Positions 23,701 through 38,700 of a stretch of 64,000 nucleotides of DNA are shown here, piece by piece. The notes below the pieces were generated by a model, which saw only the letters and a program-made list of their open reading frames with translations, ran no database searches and was not told the DNA's origin. Every line of letters starts with the position of its first letter. Within the stretch, counting starts at the first letter, position 1. Made by a program: the position numbers and the translations under genes. Source of the DNA: Chondrosia reniformis (taxonomy: Eukaryota; Porifera; Demospongiae; Chondrillida; Chondrillidae); the NCBI GenBank assembly GCA_947172415.1, contig OX359197.1, positions 4,092,001 to 4,156,000 on the forward strand. The letters run 5' to 3'.

Positions 23701-26700
23701 GTAGTATGCATATCCAGTTTTAGAGGGTGCTTAACCTATTTTTGCCTAATCTTAGATACTTTTTTCACTGATGGAAACTTTACTGGATTTAATGTTGAAG
23801 TGCAATTTACTGTTGGAGAAACACAATCAAGCCCTGCTACATTGACAACTGCCACAGATGAAATATGGGAAGGAGTAGAAGAATTAAGTGTTACATTTGA
23901 TTTGCCTCCAAATATGACAAACATACAAAAGGGAGTACCAGCTACACTTACTGTAGCTATTGAGGATGATGATGGTGAGATCAATTAGTCAATATGAATT
24001 CTTTTTATATCTTTTTTAATTAACTTAGAAATTAAAATATCATTTGTTGGAAATGATACTATATGCATACGTGAGGATATTGGAACATACCCATTTCAGT
24101 TGAAAGCTAGTGGATTCTATGCAAGAGTATTTACTGTGAGAGTAGCTTGTTTTGAGGTTGATTCTGACAACACTGCAACAGGTAAAATATTCATGTTACA
24201 ATGTTTATTTTAGCTAAGATTAATCTTGAAAACATGAATGGAGTATGTATTAGCTGTGACGATTGTATGTCAATGGCAGAGCACTTTTACTCATACGTAA
24301 GCCAGCTGTCCTGTTTGATTCCCAACAATTGTATTTTCCCCGTTTATGAATATATTTACTTGGGGTTTGCTGGATCTCTGATTACCAGCTTGGTCTAATA
24401 CATTTAAATCATAGCTTAATTAGTGTAATTAATCTCCTGTTAGACCTTGGAGCCGGGGAGGGGGGGAATGAAATGTTTAAAAATTTAGGGTGGCAATTGT
24501 ATGAGGGTGTCAAAACAGTTGCACAATGCCCCCCACCCACTCTATATAGCCCTGAATTGGCATAGGAAGAGATACATGAATGGAACATTTTTGTGGCAAC
24601 TGTGACTCAATGGCAGCTAGAGTACTGATGGTCAAAACTAGCTGTCTTGAATTTGATTATCTGCAATTGCTTCTTTCATAAGTTTTTCTCTTTTTGAGAA
24701 TGTTTACTTTAAGTTTGATTTTTAGAAAGTTTCCCAGTAGGAATAGTAATTGAGACAGTTATATCCTTTAATCTATCACCGTCCTACTGCAGAAAGTGAC
24801 GATTATAATCTAAGAAAAGAAAGAGTTGAATTTATGGAAAGTGATATTGGTAAAGGAGAATCAACGTCAACCAATGCAGAACTTGTTATTGTAGATGATG
24901 ATATATCTGAAGGAGATGAAACCTTTATATGTGTTATTTTACTACCCACTGGTCAACAAGCTGATGGTAGGGTTGTTGGAGAGCCAGACACAATTTCAAT
25001 TATCATTAAAGATAATGATAGTAAGCTGAAATAAGCAGTACATATTATTGTAATTCCCAAAATAATTGTATTAGTTTATTTTTTGTTTTTAGTCAATTTA
25101 GTGTTATTCTGATTATTTTAAAGATTTAATGAAGCAGACAAACTAATATATGATGCATATGTTAACAGACAGTCCAGGTTCTTCCTGAGTTGAATGCTTG
25201 TTAATAGCCTTAAAGTATTGGTGGAGACTCATGTTCCTTCACGATTGTAAAGTATGCCGTTTGTAACAAAAATGGATCCTATGTAATTTGATCACACTTG
25301 TACACTTGCACAACTTAAAACTCTGTCCATGTACATTTTTCAGCCAGGTATGAAATTTGTTTCCTACATATGTATGTGCATACCTCAGTAGTCTCAAGCT
25401 TCTTTTGGTTATACTTGTAGAGCTTGAAATAGGTTTTGAGCACAGTACATATATGGGTACTGAAGGAGAGGAAGTAAGAGTCAGACTAGTAGCAACCTCA
25501 GAGTTTGCTAAAGCTTTTCAAGTGGAAATATTCACCACATCTCTCCTCAGCAGCTCACCTGAGAAGCCATATGAAGCAGAATCTGGTACATGTATTTCAT
25601 GTTTGTATCACATAAACTAAGAAATGTCTTAACCTATTGCAATTGCATACGTAGTAGAAAGAAATGAGACCTTTATTGAATATATACAGGCCAAATCCTT
25701 TTGTAGTTATTTTTAATTTACAATATTCATTGATAATAGTGATAGCCACTGGTGATTAATTTGTCCATGCTTGTCATTTTTATGGTTTTCAACATATTCA
25801 TACTTTTTCCATGCACACCTGTTATCTATATTACATGTATGCACATACCTATGTGTATATACGTGTATGCAAATTCATTTAGCACATATACGTACGTACC
25901 TCAATGATATTCTTGAACTTTGTTCACTATTCCCACCTGTAGCTAATAAATTTATATAAAGTAGATTCCTCGAAATCTCCATCATATATTTTATAATTTA
26001 CCATGTACGTATATTCTCTGTCATCTAAATAATCTGCCATCCTTTACATTAGAATATCATTTTTGAAACAAACTAAGGCTTGTGTCTAAGAATCATCATT
26101 GCATAATCACTTATCTTTCTATTATAACTCAGTAAGCGTAACTATTCACATTCACTGATAATTTACCAGATTCACTTATGTACATGTGTAGCTGACTACG
26201 CAATTACACCTGATACTGGTAGAGTACGTTTTAATCCTATACTTGGAAGAGCATCTTCAGAGCTTTTGATAGACCTGGAAACAGACTGTTTGGTTGAAGG
26301 AACTGAATACTTTGATTTGTCAGTTAATCCAGTTTCTGACAATGAAACAAGTATCACACTTGGAGATAAAAGCAGGATTCGTGTAGTCATTACTGATATC
26401 AATGGTATGTCCCTGAAACAAATTTCTTTTAGAATAAGGATGTATAATAATTTTATGTCACACAGCTGTATATGTCAGACCAGAATTTTCAATGCATGAT
26501 TTTGATGAGGATGAATTTGTCAGTGTCCGATATGAAGCACTATATGAAACGTCTGGTACATATATGCCTGTCAACAGTGAATGCTATTATAACTTTGGAT
26601 TTAATTTAGAAGTCAGCTCAGAGGATATAACTGCTAAAGGTCAGTTGAGTATATATACATAGTTATTCTGTTCAATAATAAAGTATTTCATATTCTACTA

Positions 26701-29700
26701 CTGATAAAAGGGGTCAACGTTTTCCTGAAACAATCTATGATTTGAATGCATGTGAGGCTAAAACACACGAAAAGAACAGTAATAAACGTTAAGTTTCTAG
26801 ATCCATGACTTCAGGCAAGCAATGCAACTTTGGATGAAGATACAGTTAAACTTTTTTTCCTCTTTACACTACTGAGGCAAACAAGTGAACGACTTTTTCT
26901 GTGCTTTACAACAGATGGTTCTAACAGTATATATTTGGACTGAATAATTATATTCTATTAATGCACATATTGTACCCTGAGTAGCAATGTATACAGTACT
27001 CTTTATATGCAACAGAATATTTCATTGAAACTAACATAAGATATGTACTATCAAATCCTATGAAACCTTCAGCAAATGACTTCTAATAGTCACAACTGCA
27101 AATACGTACTTGAATATAACCGAAAATGGAATCATTGTAGGTGTTACATTGAATAGGGCGGTCATGTTTTTTTCATTTCTTTGTAATGGTGTTTGATTTA
27201 TTACCTTGAATACTGTACTCTATGTTAAACCACAGGTAAATTTTCCAGTGAAACTAACAAAGATATGACAATTTGAATAAAAAAATATGTAGTAGATGGT
27301 TTCTAATAGTCATCTAAATTTGTGCTACAATGTACATATTGTAGAATTTATTTTTTACATGCAGCTAATATGGATTACATTGAAATTATAAATGAAAGGG
27401 TCCATTTTAATGCTGGTGAGAGATACTCTTCCAATCTGAGTGTCACTCTTATTGATGATGATATAGCAGAACCAACTGAATCTTTCAAGTTAAATTACAA
27501 CATCAACGTCACAAGATCAGAAGAAGATGCTGGGAGTGTTCTAAAACTAATTAATTCATCAAAAGTTATAATCAGGAACAATGATGGTACTGTTCTTAAG
27601 TCAACAGTTTGTATGTATATATACATATATCTGGTTTAACCCATGGCTTCTGAGGCATTTGTCAAGAGAGCAATATGTTTTGCAAGGTTTAATAATGTTG
27701 ATATTCAATTATGAATATTTGTATTGCCCAAGATATCCTAGAAAACATGAGTACTGCCCAGAATGTACAACTTAAGTGGTACAGGGCATATATGATATAC
27801 TGTCTACTCATTTCCTTTGATGTTCAAGTTGCCTAGGCTGCAAATGTATAATATATGTACATAGGTAACAAATGTACATACATTATATGTACTTATGTAT
27901 ATTTTAAGTTCAAATATTATTTTGCAGTTGCAATAATATCATTTAACACCAGCACACTAACTTTCAGAGAGGATTTTGGAGTGTTTGAACTAAATTTGAT
28001 AACAGATACAGTGTTTCAACATGATCAAATCATTCATATTAAAATAACTGATGGAACAGCAGAAAGTATGGAATTTTATTTTACCAAAACTATTTGGAAT
28101 GCTTTTAATACATTGCATAAATTTGCCTTTTAATTGTTGCTAGGTGATATTGACTTTAAACTGTTGACTGATAGTGTAAAGATACAAGCAGAAAAAAGTG
28201 AATCTGAACCAATCAGAGTACAAATTATAGATGATGAAATGGTGGAAGATACTGAGTCTTTCAATGTCTCATTTACATTGTCACCATCAGTTATGGAGAA
28301 TTTTGGTGTAGTAGGTAACATTAGTGAGGTGGATGTCTTCATTGAAGATCAAGACTGTGAGTTTGATAACTTTTAGATTTGTTTTTCCATTAGAAACTAA
28401 GTCAAAAATTTAAAATTTCATTTTGCTTGCTAAAGCAAAACCATTTTAACTAATACCTATGCTTAAGTCATGCAACATTCAATACGAATCATCTTTAGTA
28501 GCTTAAGCTTTTTCAATATTTCTTTTGATTTTTCTCTTCAAATACAGTGATATGCATACAGTTTGTTGAGACTGAGTATGCTGTCAATGAATCAGCAGGA
28601 ATGATCTATGTGGACATGATAGTGTATAATGGTACTGTTGTAGAACCATTCATTGTGAATCTTGTGGTACAAGGTGGAACAGATTTGTGTTAGTAATTAC
28701 AGCTTATATTAGTGCAAATGCCATAGTAATTTCTTATTCTATTCATAAATGTGATGTTCTGAAACTTAAAAGTGTCAACTCTTTAATATTGTCCTTACAT
28801 GCATGTGTACGTACTTACGTATATGTATATGTACACTTCTGTGATTATGTATTTTCTATGTTTTTTAGATATAGAAGAGGTTACACATTATTTTGTCACA
28901 TTTGATGTTGGTAAAACAATGTCTAGTCGTGCAAGTATTTTGATTATAGACGATAGCGAATTTGTGGGAAATATAACGCTTACCATTGTGCCAGAACTTG
29001 ATAATAAAACGGCAGAAAAGGTTAAAGTATTGCCTCCTTTCCCCATGGTGACAGTGATAGAGGATGATGGTATGTCTATGAAGTTTGAGGATTTAGAGTA
29101 ATGTTTTCCTCAGTTTCCTCTTCTATTTTATATATAATAGCAATGCCACACATACTCAACTAGCTTCTATATACAATGTTGTTGTCCAATGTAGAAACAA
29201 TGCTGCACTTTGATTCTTTTTTCTTGAAATTAAAATTCTACAAATAATGACTCTACCCAACTTAGTTGTGTAATTTCTGTTGTATCTATGCATGTACGTA
29301 TAACATAGCTTTTTTGTTCTCCTAAATAATAATAATACTATAACATGATACAATGGTATTATAAATGCAGAGATATTTATTGAGTTTGCTGAGACAGTAT
29401 ATGATGTTGAAGAATCAGCAGGAACATTCTCTGTAGTTATGAATGTGTATATGGGTACTGTTGTTGAACCATTCAATGTGACTCTCGAAGTAGAAGGTGG
29501 AACAGCAATGGGTAAGTAGTACTGTAGAAATAAGTTCTTATTCTACTGATGAATGTATGTGTTATAAGGCATACAAGAGCAAGCTTATAGTTTTGTTTCT
29601 ATATAAGTACGAACATGTACAAGTACTTCTCCAGTTTTCAGGCTAAAAGTTTGCAGTTAGGCAGTAGGCTTATTAAGCTGGGTTATAAATACTGTAAACT

Positions 29701-32700
29701 AAAATCAACCTTTAAAACCTTCCTATCTCGACAGCCTCTAGTTAGAATCAAGTATAAGCAAAAAATAGCTAGTATGCTTAAGGACTGTCTTGTGTTACCC
29801 CACATTGTGTTATCCCACTTCCAAAGAAATGTTACTATAAGGTCTAAAGGTAGACTTATGTAATATGTCCTACTTATGTCTATAGTTATGCTGAGTCTGT
29901 TTTACCTATACAAGCAAGATTACTAATAGAAAAGTTAATTGGACTACATTCCTTTCATAAAATTAAATTTCATCATGTGTCTTAGTTAACACCTTATTTA
30001 ACGTTTGGCGCCAAAATAGTGTATATAAGGCCCCTAGATTTAGCATAGAGAGCCAGGGATTCACAGAAGATCAAGATAAAGAAAAGACAATGACTCCCAG
30101 GATCACTGATGAAGGGTGGAATTCCCAGAAACGGCTGTGTGACCCAGTGGAGCAGAAGATGAAAGAAGGGAAATAAAAGGAAGAAAAGACTCCTGTATCT
30201 TCATCTAAAGCTCTCTTTAGGTTTAGTTCCCCTATAGGCTCTTTTTATAGAATAGACATATAGCATGTAGGAAAATGGTATCTTAGATTTTTCATGTTTG
30301 TGTTGGACTAATCCTAAACTTTCATGATGATGTGATTTCTGTTCCTAGTTGGATATGATTATCTAATCACAAGTGAAAGCATTGTGACATTTGAGGCTGA
30401 TGAAACAATTTCTACTGGTGGATTAATTATTATTATTGCTGATGGTATATATGAAGGAAACGAGACTATTACCATTTCAGCACAGCTTGATAATGAAACA
30501 GCAAGAGGGGTTAGAATATTGCCTCCTTTCCCCACTATTACCCTGATAGATGATGATGGTATGTGAATACAATTTTATGATTAAAGCTAGATTTTCTATA
30601 TCACTATACGTACATATGTTTATGCATATTTGCAGTCAATATGTTTAACTATTATTCTGACATTGTATGTCTTTCTTACTGTTCACATGTGGAACAATTT
30701 TTCTTTTTTTAGAACTGTGTTTAGTTTTAAAGATGATATATTTTGTGTATTTAATGCAACTGTGGTTTTGCTGTTGCATATGTAGTTTTGTTCAACTTTG
30801 AATTGGACAACATTCAAGTGGAAGAGAATGTAGGATTCTTCAATGTATGTGTTGTAAAGACAGGAACAAGAAACACAGAAACATCTGTACTGATAACCCC
30901 ATCTGATACAGATATGGACTTCAGTGGTTTTATGGCTGATGGTACGTCCTACTTTTATATAGAGACATATATACATTCTCTACCAACTGAACTTACAAGA
31001 AATTAATATGTACATTTTAATCATGGATATTCGAAAGAATTGATTATCCCTTGTCAGAATAACACAAGTAGTACAGTTTTTCACAATCACCTTCATAGTT
31101 TTAATTTTGACTGCATGTATATATACATACGTACCTCTAGATAGAAGGTTTGAAGGAAGATTTGAGATGAATTTCACATTGCACGATTTTTTGATATACA
31201 GAACATTTGATTTATACTTGTTTCCTTTTGTATGCATGCCATTCTTTGAGGATATTAAGGATCAAAATTGTTAAGATTATGACAATATATAGTCCTAACT
31301 AAGTGGCTGAGTTTTTGAGTGTTGGTGGCGGGAACCCCATAAGGGAACTTAACTTGCATCATTATCCATATTAATCACAATTTACGTAATTGTAAAGCAA
31401 AATCTTTAAACATTTTCCGCTAATACAATATTATAGTCCATTTATCATACTGTATGTATTGAAGAGTCAAAATTGTTTAGATTGCTACTATATAGGCCCA
31501 ACTAAGTGGCCAAGTAATTTGAGTGTGGGTGACGGGTATAAATCACAATTTAAGTAATTGAAAATTCTTTAATTTTTTCCACAAAAAACAATATTATAAT
31601 AATTGTATGTATTTAAGGACCTATTTAGCAGTCTGTTTCCATTCAAATAACAACCAGCACCAGTTGGCAATTGGTAGATGTACAGGATAACTCAAAAGTT
31701 TCTTGCATTTTTTTTATTTTTTGTCATGCTATAGCAGTACTATCATATCTATTCTTTACTTATTAGGTGGTGATGATTATGATGACTCAGTAGTTGAGAT
31801 TATATTTCAGCCTAATGACACAGTTGTATGTGTAGACATTCCTATAATAGATGACTCAGTATTGGAGCAGAATGAAACATTTATTGTGAATCTTGTAAGA
31901 CCTATCGTTTCTTCTGGAGTTGAAATTGGGAACATGAATAAATCCTTTCTGACAATTCAAAATGATGACAGTAAGCACATATACAAACCATGGTTTTGTA
32001 ACTTTTGAGATGTTGTTCTATGTCAAGGTTTTGATAGTTGTGACAGAAATAATCACTGGAATGTATTATGCCAAACCAGCCAAGGAACCAATCTAATCTG
32101 AGGGAGTGCAGGACTGCCATCACTTGGCTGATTTGGCCTAATACATTCTAGTGATTATTCTATCACATCATACCCTTTGCACAGGCTTTGTACAAATATA
32201 CTTCTCTTAACATTTTGATAGTTCTACATGTAAAATGTTACGTACATGGAAGATTCAAAATGCTACATTCATGTTTGTGTGTATGTTTTAATTAATGCAA
32301 AGACTACAAAAAGTCAATTATAGATTTATTCTGCATTTCATTGACTGTTGTTAATCCTCTAGGTTTGTTTAAATTTGAAGTTTATATTTCCATTAGATTG
32401 TGACCTTGCTTATACATATGGCATTAATCCTATCCTAAATTGCACAATACACCTTTCTTAATAACTTACTGAATATTATAAGATTTTACTGTGAACAGAC
32501 TGTAGAGGCTATCTGGATTGTCTTCCCACCATCCTTGAGTCTGCAAAGCTAGTTTTTGATTTCTTGTTGGTCTTAAAAGAAAGTAGCATTCTAAATATAC
32601 ATTCCTATTTACTATCTGGAATTCAAAGCATTAATGGAATGTTACAGCCTATGAAGACTGTTCTAAAACAATATACTTTGCTGTTGTAATTGTCTTCCAA

Positions 32701-35700
32701 TAGAAATCTTTGTACAGTTTTCAACTGACAGCATAACTGTGAATGAAGGTGATGGTATAGTCGAAATCATGCTTCAGTCAGGCCTCTCTGATGTTCCTTA
32801 CTCAGTAGTTGTGACCCCTTCCACTGGGAGTGCTATTGGTAAGTTGTAGTTTGTACTCACTGTTGCGTTATTGTTAAGGGTGCTTGCACTAACCCTACTG
32901 TAGGGTTGAGGTCTGCTAATGCATATTTAGCCAATGAATGTTTTTCCATTTGCATAGCTGACATGGACTTCAGTAGTTCCAGTTTGTTTGCTAATTTTGA
33001 TGTTCGAGAAAGAAATACAACTCTTTTCATTTCTATCATTGCTGATTCATTGATTGAGCCTCCGGAAACATTTACTCTGGACATCACAATCCCCCCTTAT
33101 GCTGCCCAGCTAGGTGTGGGCCTAGAATCACCTCACACGATGACAATAACCATAACAGATACTGATTGTGTGATTGTATCCCTGGATACTGACCAGATTC
33201 AGGTTTCTGAAGGGAATTCATACCACTTTACTGTTGAGGCAAGAGGAATGTTTGTGGCTCCTTTTAATGTAGAGATCATGCCAGTTGAAATGTCAGCTAC
33301 TGGTATGTCCTCTACTTATGGAATATCAATTAGAGTGTATTCTTTTTCTTAATTATTGTTTGTAAGAAATCTCATTTTTTCCCTTTTTAGATGAAGAAGA
33401 CTTTGATACCACAACATTGCTAGTGACATTTAACCCTGGTGAATCTAAAAAGGAATTATCAATCAAAACTGAAATGGATGGTGTAAACGAAGGTCCAGAA
33501 ACCTTTAGAATAGAACTTGTTGTGGATTTACCAAATGTGAATGGAACAAATATTTGCACTGAGGTGGATAGCTTGCTCGTAAATATCAGTGACATTGATA
33601 GTGAGTAAGGCTGTACCTGGTATTGATGTACATTAGTAGGCATTTGTACATACTTAGAAAATATGTAAACTTGATAGCTACGTATGTATCTACTTCAAGC
33701 TAAGTCAAGTCAAGTATCTTATAGCCATAAGCTATTATTCTAGGCACCTAATATTATGTATGTTGTGATGGAAAATAGGGTAAAATAATTGTCCATGTGT
33801 AAATAACTAGAATGATAAAATACAGGAAAACAATAATGCCAAATTTACCGGTATCGAGTGGATATAATACACAGTAATACACAGTAAAGTAAGTTAAATT
33901 TTTAAGTCTTTGTAGAAGATTAATCTGTCAAGAGGCTTTAGAAACGATTAGGTCAATGTGGTCCTTCCAAGTTAGGAAGTCATTAATTTGGATGCCAAGG
34001 AATATTTTAGACTTGTACTGGCTTAATGGTGATTAACTATCCCACGGAACAACTGCTGCATTCAATTTCTGTACACATTGGCCTTGTCCACAATGACAAT
34101 TCATGACTTTCCAGTGGCTATTTTGCTGCTTCACCCGCTGGTCACATGATACTTCCACCTAGAATGTAGCACATCTTTAGGTGCTAAAAGGATGATCTTC
34201 AAAAATCAAAAATTTGCTGACATGTTCCACATGTGTGAGTGATTTACTGTGTCAACAGCTTTAGTCACATCAATGAACAGTGTGTCTACAAACTTCCCAG
34301 AATCAAGGGCTTTGGACCAATTGTCAGTACAAAATAACAAAGATATGGTGATGGAGTGGCCTGGGTGAACGCTAGATTGTAATGGATAGATAAGACCATA
34401 CATTGAAAGGTGATGGCAGAATAGATGTTTAATGTACCTTCCGAGGACCTTGTTACAAGCAGTTAGAATGGATGTAGGTCTGTAATTTGGGAGGCCAGAA
34501 GGATTACCTAGTTTATGGAGAGGACGGATGATGGCATACTTCCATGAAGTTGGAAAGGTGGAGGTTAGGATAGAATGATTGAAGATAGAGCAGATGGGCT
34601 TCATGATAGCTGATGAAGCTAGCCTGAGCATGGAAGGAGGTATATGTGTAAGGCCAATGTTAACATGACCACTATATAGTATAGAACACTGCAAGGGTGA
34701 ACCTCATGCTATTTCAGCTCAAGAACTCCTAAATCTTACAGTACAAAACATTTTATAGTATACACATCTGTCACATTAGTTTTAGGCGCTATGAAGTAAC
34801 TAACATACACTCAAGAGTAAACCTAGAGAGTCAACAGTCTTCATATGCTAGGGTTACACCTCCTCTCCCTGAGCTGGTGCCTCACCACTGGACTCCACTC
34901 TCCTCTAATGAAGGTATGATCCATCGCTAGTGAGCTGAGGCATAGTAGTTGAGGCTGGGTACGTTGATGCATTGGAACCTCTTGTTGGCCAAAAGTCTTC
35001 TCCAACCTCCATAGGGCAGGTTCTGATACTATCTATAGCCATGTAATGCTAAAGCTCTGGGCTGATCAATAGGAATAACCTCTACAACATTCTGCTCAAT
35101 GGTTGTTATATGGTAGGGACAATATGGCCTAACTAATTTGTGACCTAGTCTAGACTTGGCAACTGGCATATAGACAATATTCCCAATTTCAAAGCAAGCT
35201 GGCCTCCCTCTGCCATAGTGTTGCTGCTGCTGCTTCTGCTTGGTCTGTGCCCTCTTGAAGTGACTCCTGGCCATTTCCCAGGCATCAAACATCTGTACTG
35301 TAAGCAAGGTTTTGTAACCATTCAGATGCACATTGGTACGTACAAACAGGGTTTTGGTGTATTACAGAATCAGTGGGCAACTGAGGATCTCTGCCATAGA
35401 GCAAAAAGGATGGTGACTCCTTAGTAGAATGATGTAGACTAGCTCTATATGCAACAGGATATAAGGGATGCTTTCATCCCAATCACAACCTCCAGCTTCC
35501 ACAGTCTTGGCTAACATAGAAATTAGGATGCAGTTGAATCTTTTAATCAATCCATCTGTCTGTGGATGGTAGGCAGTTGTGTTAGTTATACGAACGCACA
35601 TCACCTTACTCGTTAATCCAGACCAAAAGTTAGCTCCTTGATCTGAAAGAAGTTCCTTGGGTACTCCATGCCTAGAGATAACATGCTCTACTAGTAGTTT

Positions 35701-38700
35701 AGCCACAATATAAGCTGATTGGTTCTTCACAGGGAACAACTTGTACCACTTTGTGAAATAGTCCATGAAGCAACAGCAAACTTGTTGTCTTTCTTTGACA
35801 AAGGGAGCTGAAGGATGTCCACCACTACATGATCAAAGGGACCAGCAACAGGAATTGGCATATAAGAAGAGGCTTTACTACTCACTGAACATGATAAATT
35901 GAAGACACCAAGTTATCTCCACACCAGGAAGGGATATTGCTGCGCATTCTGGGCCACCAATGTTTCTCTAACATGCCATACACTTTAATATCTCCAAGAT
36001 GTCCCCCAAATTCCCCTTAATGAGCCTCACAGCACAGCTTCTCTCTGACTCCTGGAGTATCTCCTCTTTCCCTATAGCTTCAATCCCATGAAGCCTCAAA
36101 ACTTGAGATATGGCTTCTTTCACTGCCACATCCTGCCAAGAAACTTACAGCTGAAGTTCAAGTTTCTGAGGTGCTTGGAAACACAGTTGCTACATTCTTC
36201 CTCAGGCTGGCTGTTTCTCATTTCCCCCAATTACTTTTAGGTACTAATAAGTAACTAACATACACTCAAGAGTAAACCTAAACAGTCAGTAGTCTTCATA
36301 AGCTAGGGTTACATATGTACAATCAGCACCAGAACCTTTGGTTATGTTCAGACCTTAAAGAGCGAATTTATACCAGTCTTTAATGACTGGGGACAAAATG
36401 TAAGTGGATGGATTCAAAGAAGGAACAGCAGGTTGATGCAGATCAGATGAAGTAGTGAGATACAGCTGGAGATGGGGTAAGACGAGTGTTGCGTCTATCA
36501 ACGATGGATGGAGTCAATAGCACTCCACTTGGGTGCAGACTGATGAGCAGGATGGGTAGTCTTAAAAGCTTCTCAAAGAGTAGATGGATGAGCATTATTG
36601 TAGATGAGACTTATTTAAATGTCATAGTATTCACTTTTAACCTATATACGTAAGTACCTGCATGCATGTATACATGAACCTTGACGATTTGACTAAAATC
36701 TTTTTTCCACAGATGTTTTAGTAAAGTTTGAGTTTGAAGAATATAATGTCCGTGAAGGGAATGATCTGGCTGTAAGACTCCTCCTATTTGGTAAAATAGA
36801 GAGAGCAATATTTATTGACATTGTTGCAATGGAGTTGAATATGACTGGTGCTTACACAGCTACTGGTAATGTTAAATGCAAATGGTTTTATGTGTGAATA
36901 CATAATATATGTACGTATGTACCTTGTACAATTTGAATGTAAATTGCTTTGTTTTATTGGTGAGCCACTTTAATCTAACTACAAGTTACAAAGCTAAATC
37001 ATGCTAGTTTTTCATTTGATTATTACTCATTTACTTAAACATTATCAGTTTAGATAAATTTTGCATTGTGTAACATGTGCTGAAAATCAAACATTTTACT
37101 TCTTATTCATATTATTGATGAATCATGAATTAGTTTATGTTGCAAATAGAATACCTTATATCAGGATATGAATGTGAGAGTAAAAGGTTTAAGTAAACAT
37201 TGTGGTTTAAAGAATGCCAGATAAAGCTTATGTGTACAGGGACATGTATGGGAAATTACTGAGGTGTCAAATCAATACGTGCCAAAAGATTGTGAATACA
37301 GTCAAAACTTGCAATTCGCATTCTTTTGACACATCTTGACACGCATTCAATTCCTGATATATGGTATAGCCACTGCCTGCTTGTAACATGTTTTGTAAGG
37401 CAGATAACTTATACAGTTTCCTGTTGATATGCAGGAGGTGATGACTTTATTCAAGGAGCTGTAAATGTGACCTTTCTTCCAGAGAGCAGAGCTAACATTA
37501 CGTCCACCGAAGCTATAATATATATTGAAGATGATGATATTTTGGAAGGAACCGAACTTTTTCAGTTATTTATCCGAAGTACCGAAGAACTTGATGAAAG
37601 GCTAGTTGACCTGTTAGATCCAAAAAAGGCTTTTGCAAATATCATGGATGATGACAGTAAGTGTAACCAAATGAAGAATTATTTAAGTTGCACACTTCCA
37701 TATATATGTACGTACTTATGCCTAAATACTGTAGAACATGTCTATCTAAAATGTATTTGTACTTATCAGGGGCAGATCCTGAGGTTCTATTGCTACCTGT
37801 ATATTTGCATTCATGGATTTTGATGAATAATATGGTTGCTGTCAAATAACTTGTAGAAGACATAGAGGAACTGTTAAATTGGTCTACTATTGATACAGTG
37901 ACACTCCAGTTTGTGTCATAGAGTAATCATAACTATATCTTTGAATGGCATATCTTTTGACTCTGTGAGCATCTAGAAACATTTTAATTCGGTTTGGTTT
38001 AAATCTTGAGGTCCAATGTTTTGACTTTGTGGGATCTTCATCAACAAATAATGAATTGAAAAATGTACCATTCAAAAATGGCAATTAGAAGAAATTCTTA
38101 ATTTTGTAATCTTTATCAAACCTAAAAATATAGTGTATGTGGATCTTCAGAAACTATACTTACCCCTGCTTTAGCTGTTGGGATCACACTTCATGTAACT
38201 GCATGTATTATTTTATACACTGTATGCAATGAATTTTCATGCATGTGCTTACTTTCTGTGTGCTAGCACTTGAGGTTTGCTTTGAAAACGCTGCTTATAT
38301 TATTGATGAAGATAATGGCACTCTGGAAATTAGAGTATGTACGAACAGATCTGACTTTACAGCTAACATAAGTTTGAATATTGAAGCTGTTTCAGTCTCG
38401 GCACAAGGTACTTGCAGCATTATATATACCCTCTAAAATGAGTCTAATAACTCTTTTCCCTCTTTTGAAGCTGATTTAGACTTTCCAAGCAAGACGTATA
38501 CAGCAACTTTGTCACCTGGTAGTAGGTGCTCTGAACCAATTAATGTTGAGGTGAATGTGGATGCTGTCCTTGAGGAAGATGAAACTTTTGAACTTAAAAT
38601 AATGGTTCCATCTGAAACAGATTATTTGGGTGTATTGGCATGCCCAACAGCTGCTAAAGTGACTATCGTAAATGATGACTGTAAGTTATATGTTTTGTTT

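Noticed and set aside
28130..28342. Minus-strand frames opposite exons (here and at 33353, 41670, 46545 and others)
   Set aside because: They mirror Calx-beta exons; low stop density on the antisense strand is a by-product of codon use.
34206..35766. RT and integrase as exons of gene 2
   Set aside because: Opposite strand, mobile-element motifs, and the flanking Calx-beta exons join in phase 1 without them.
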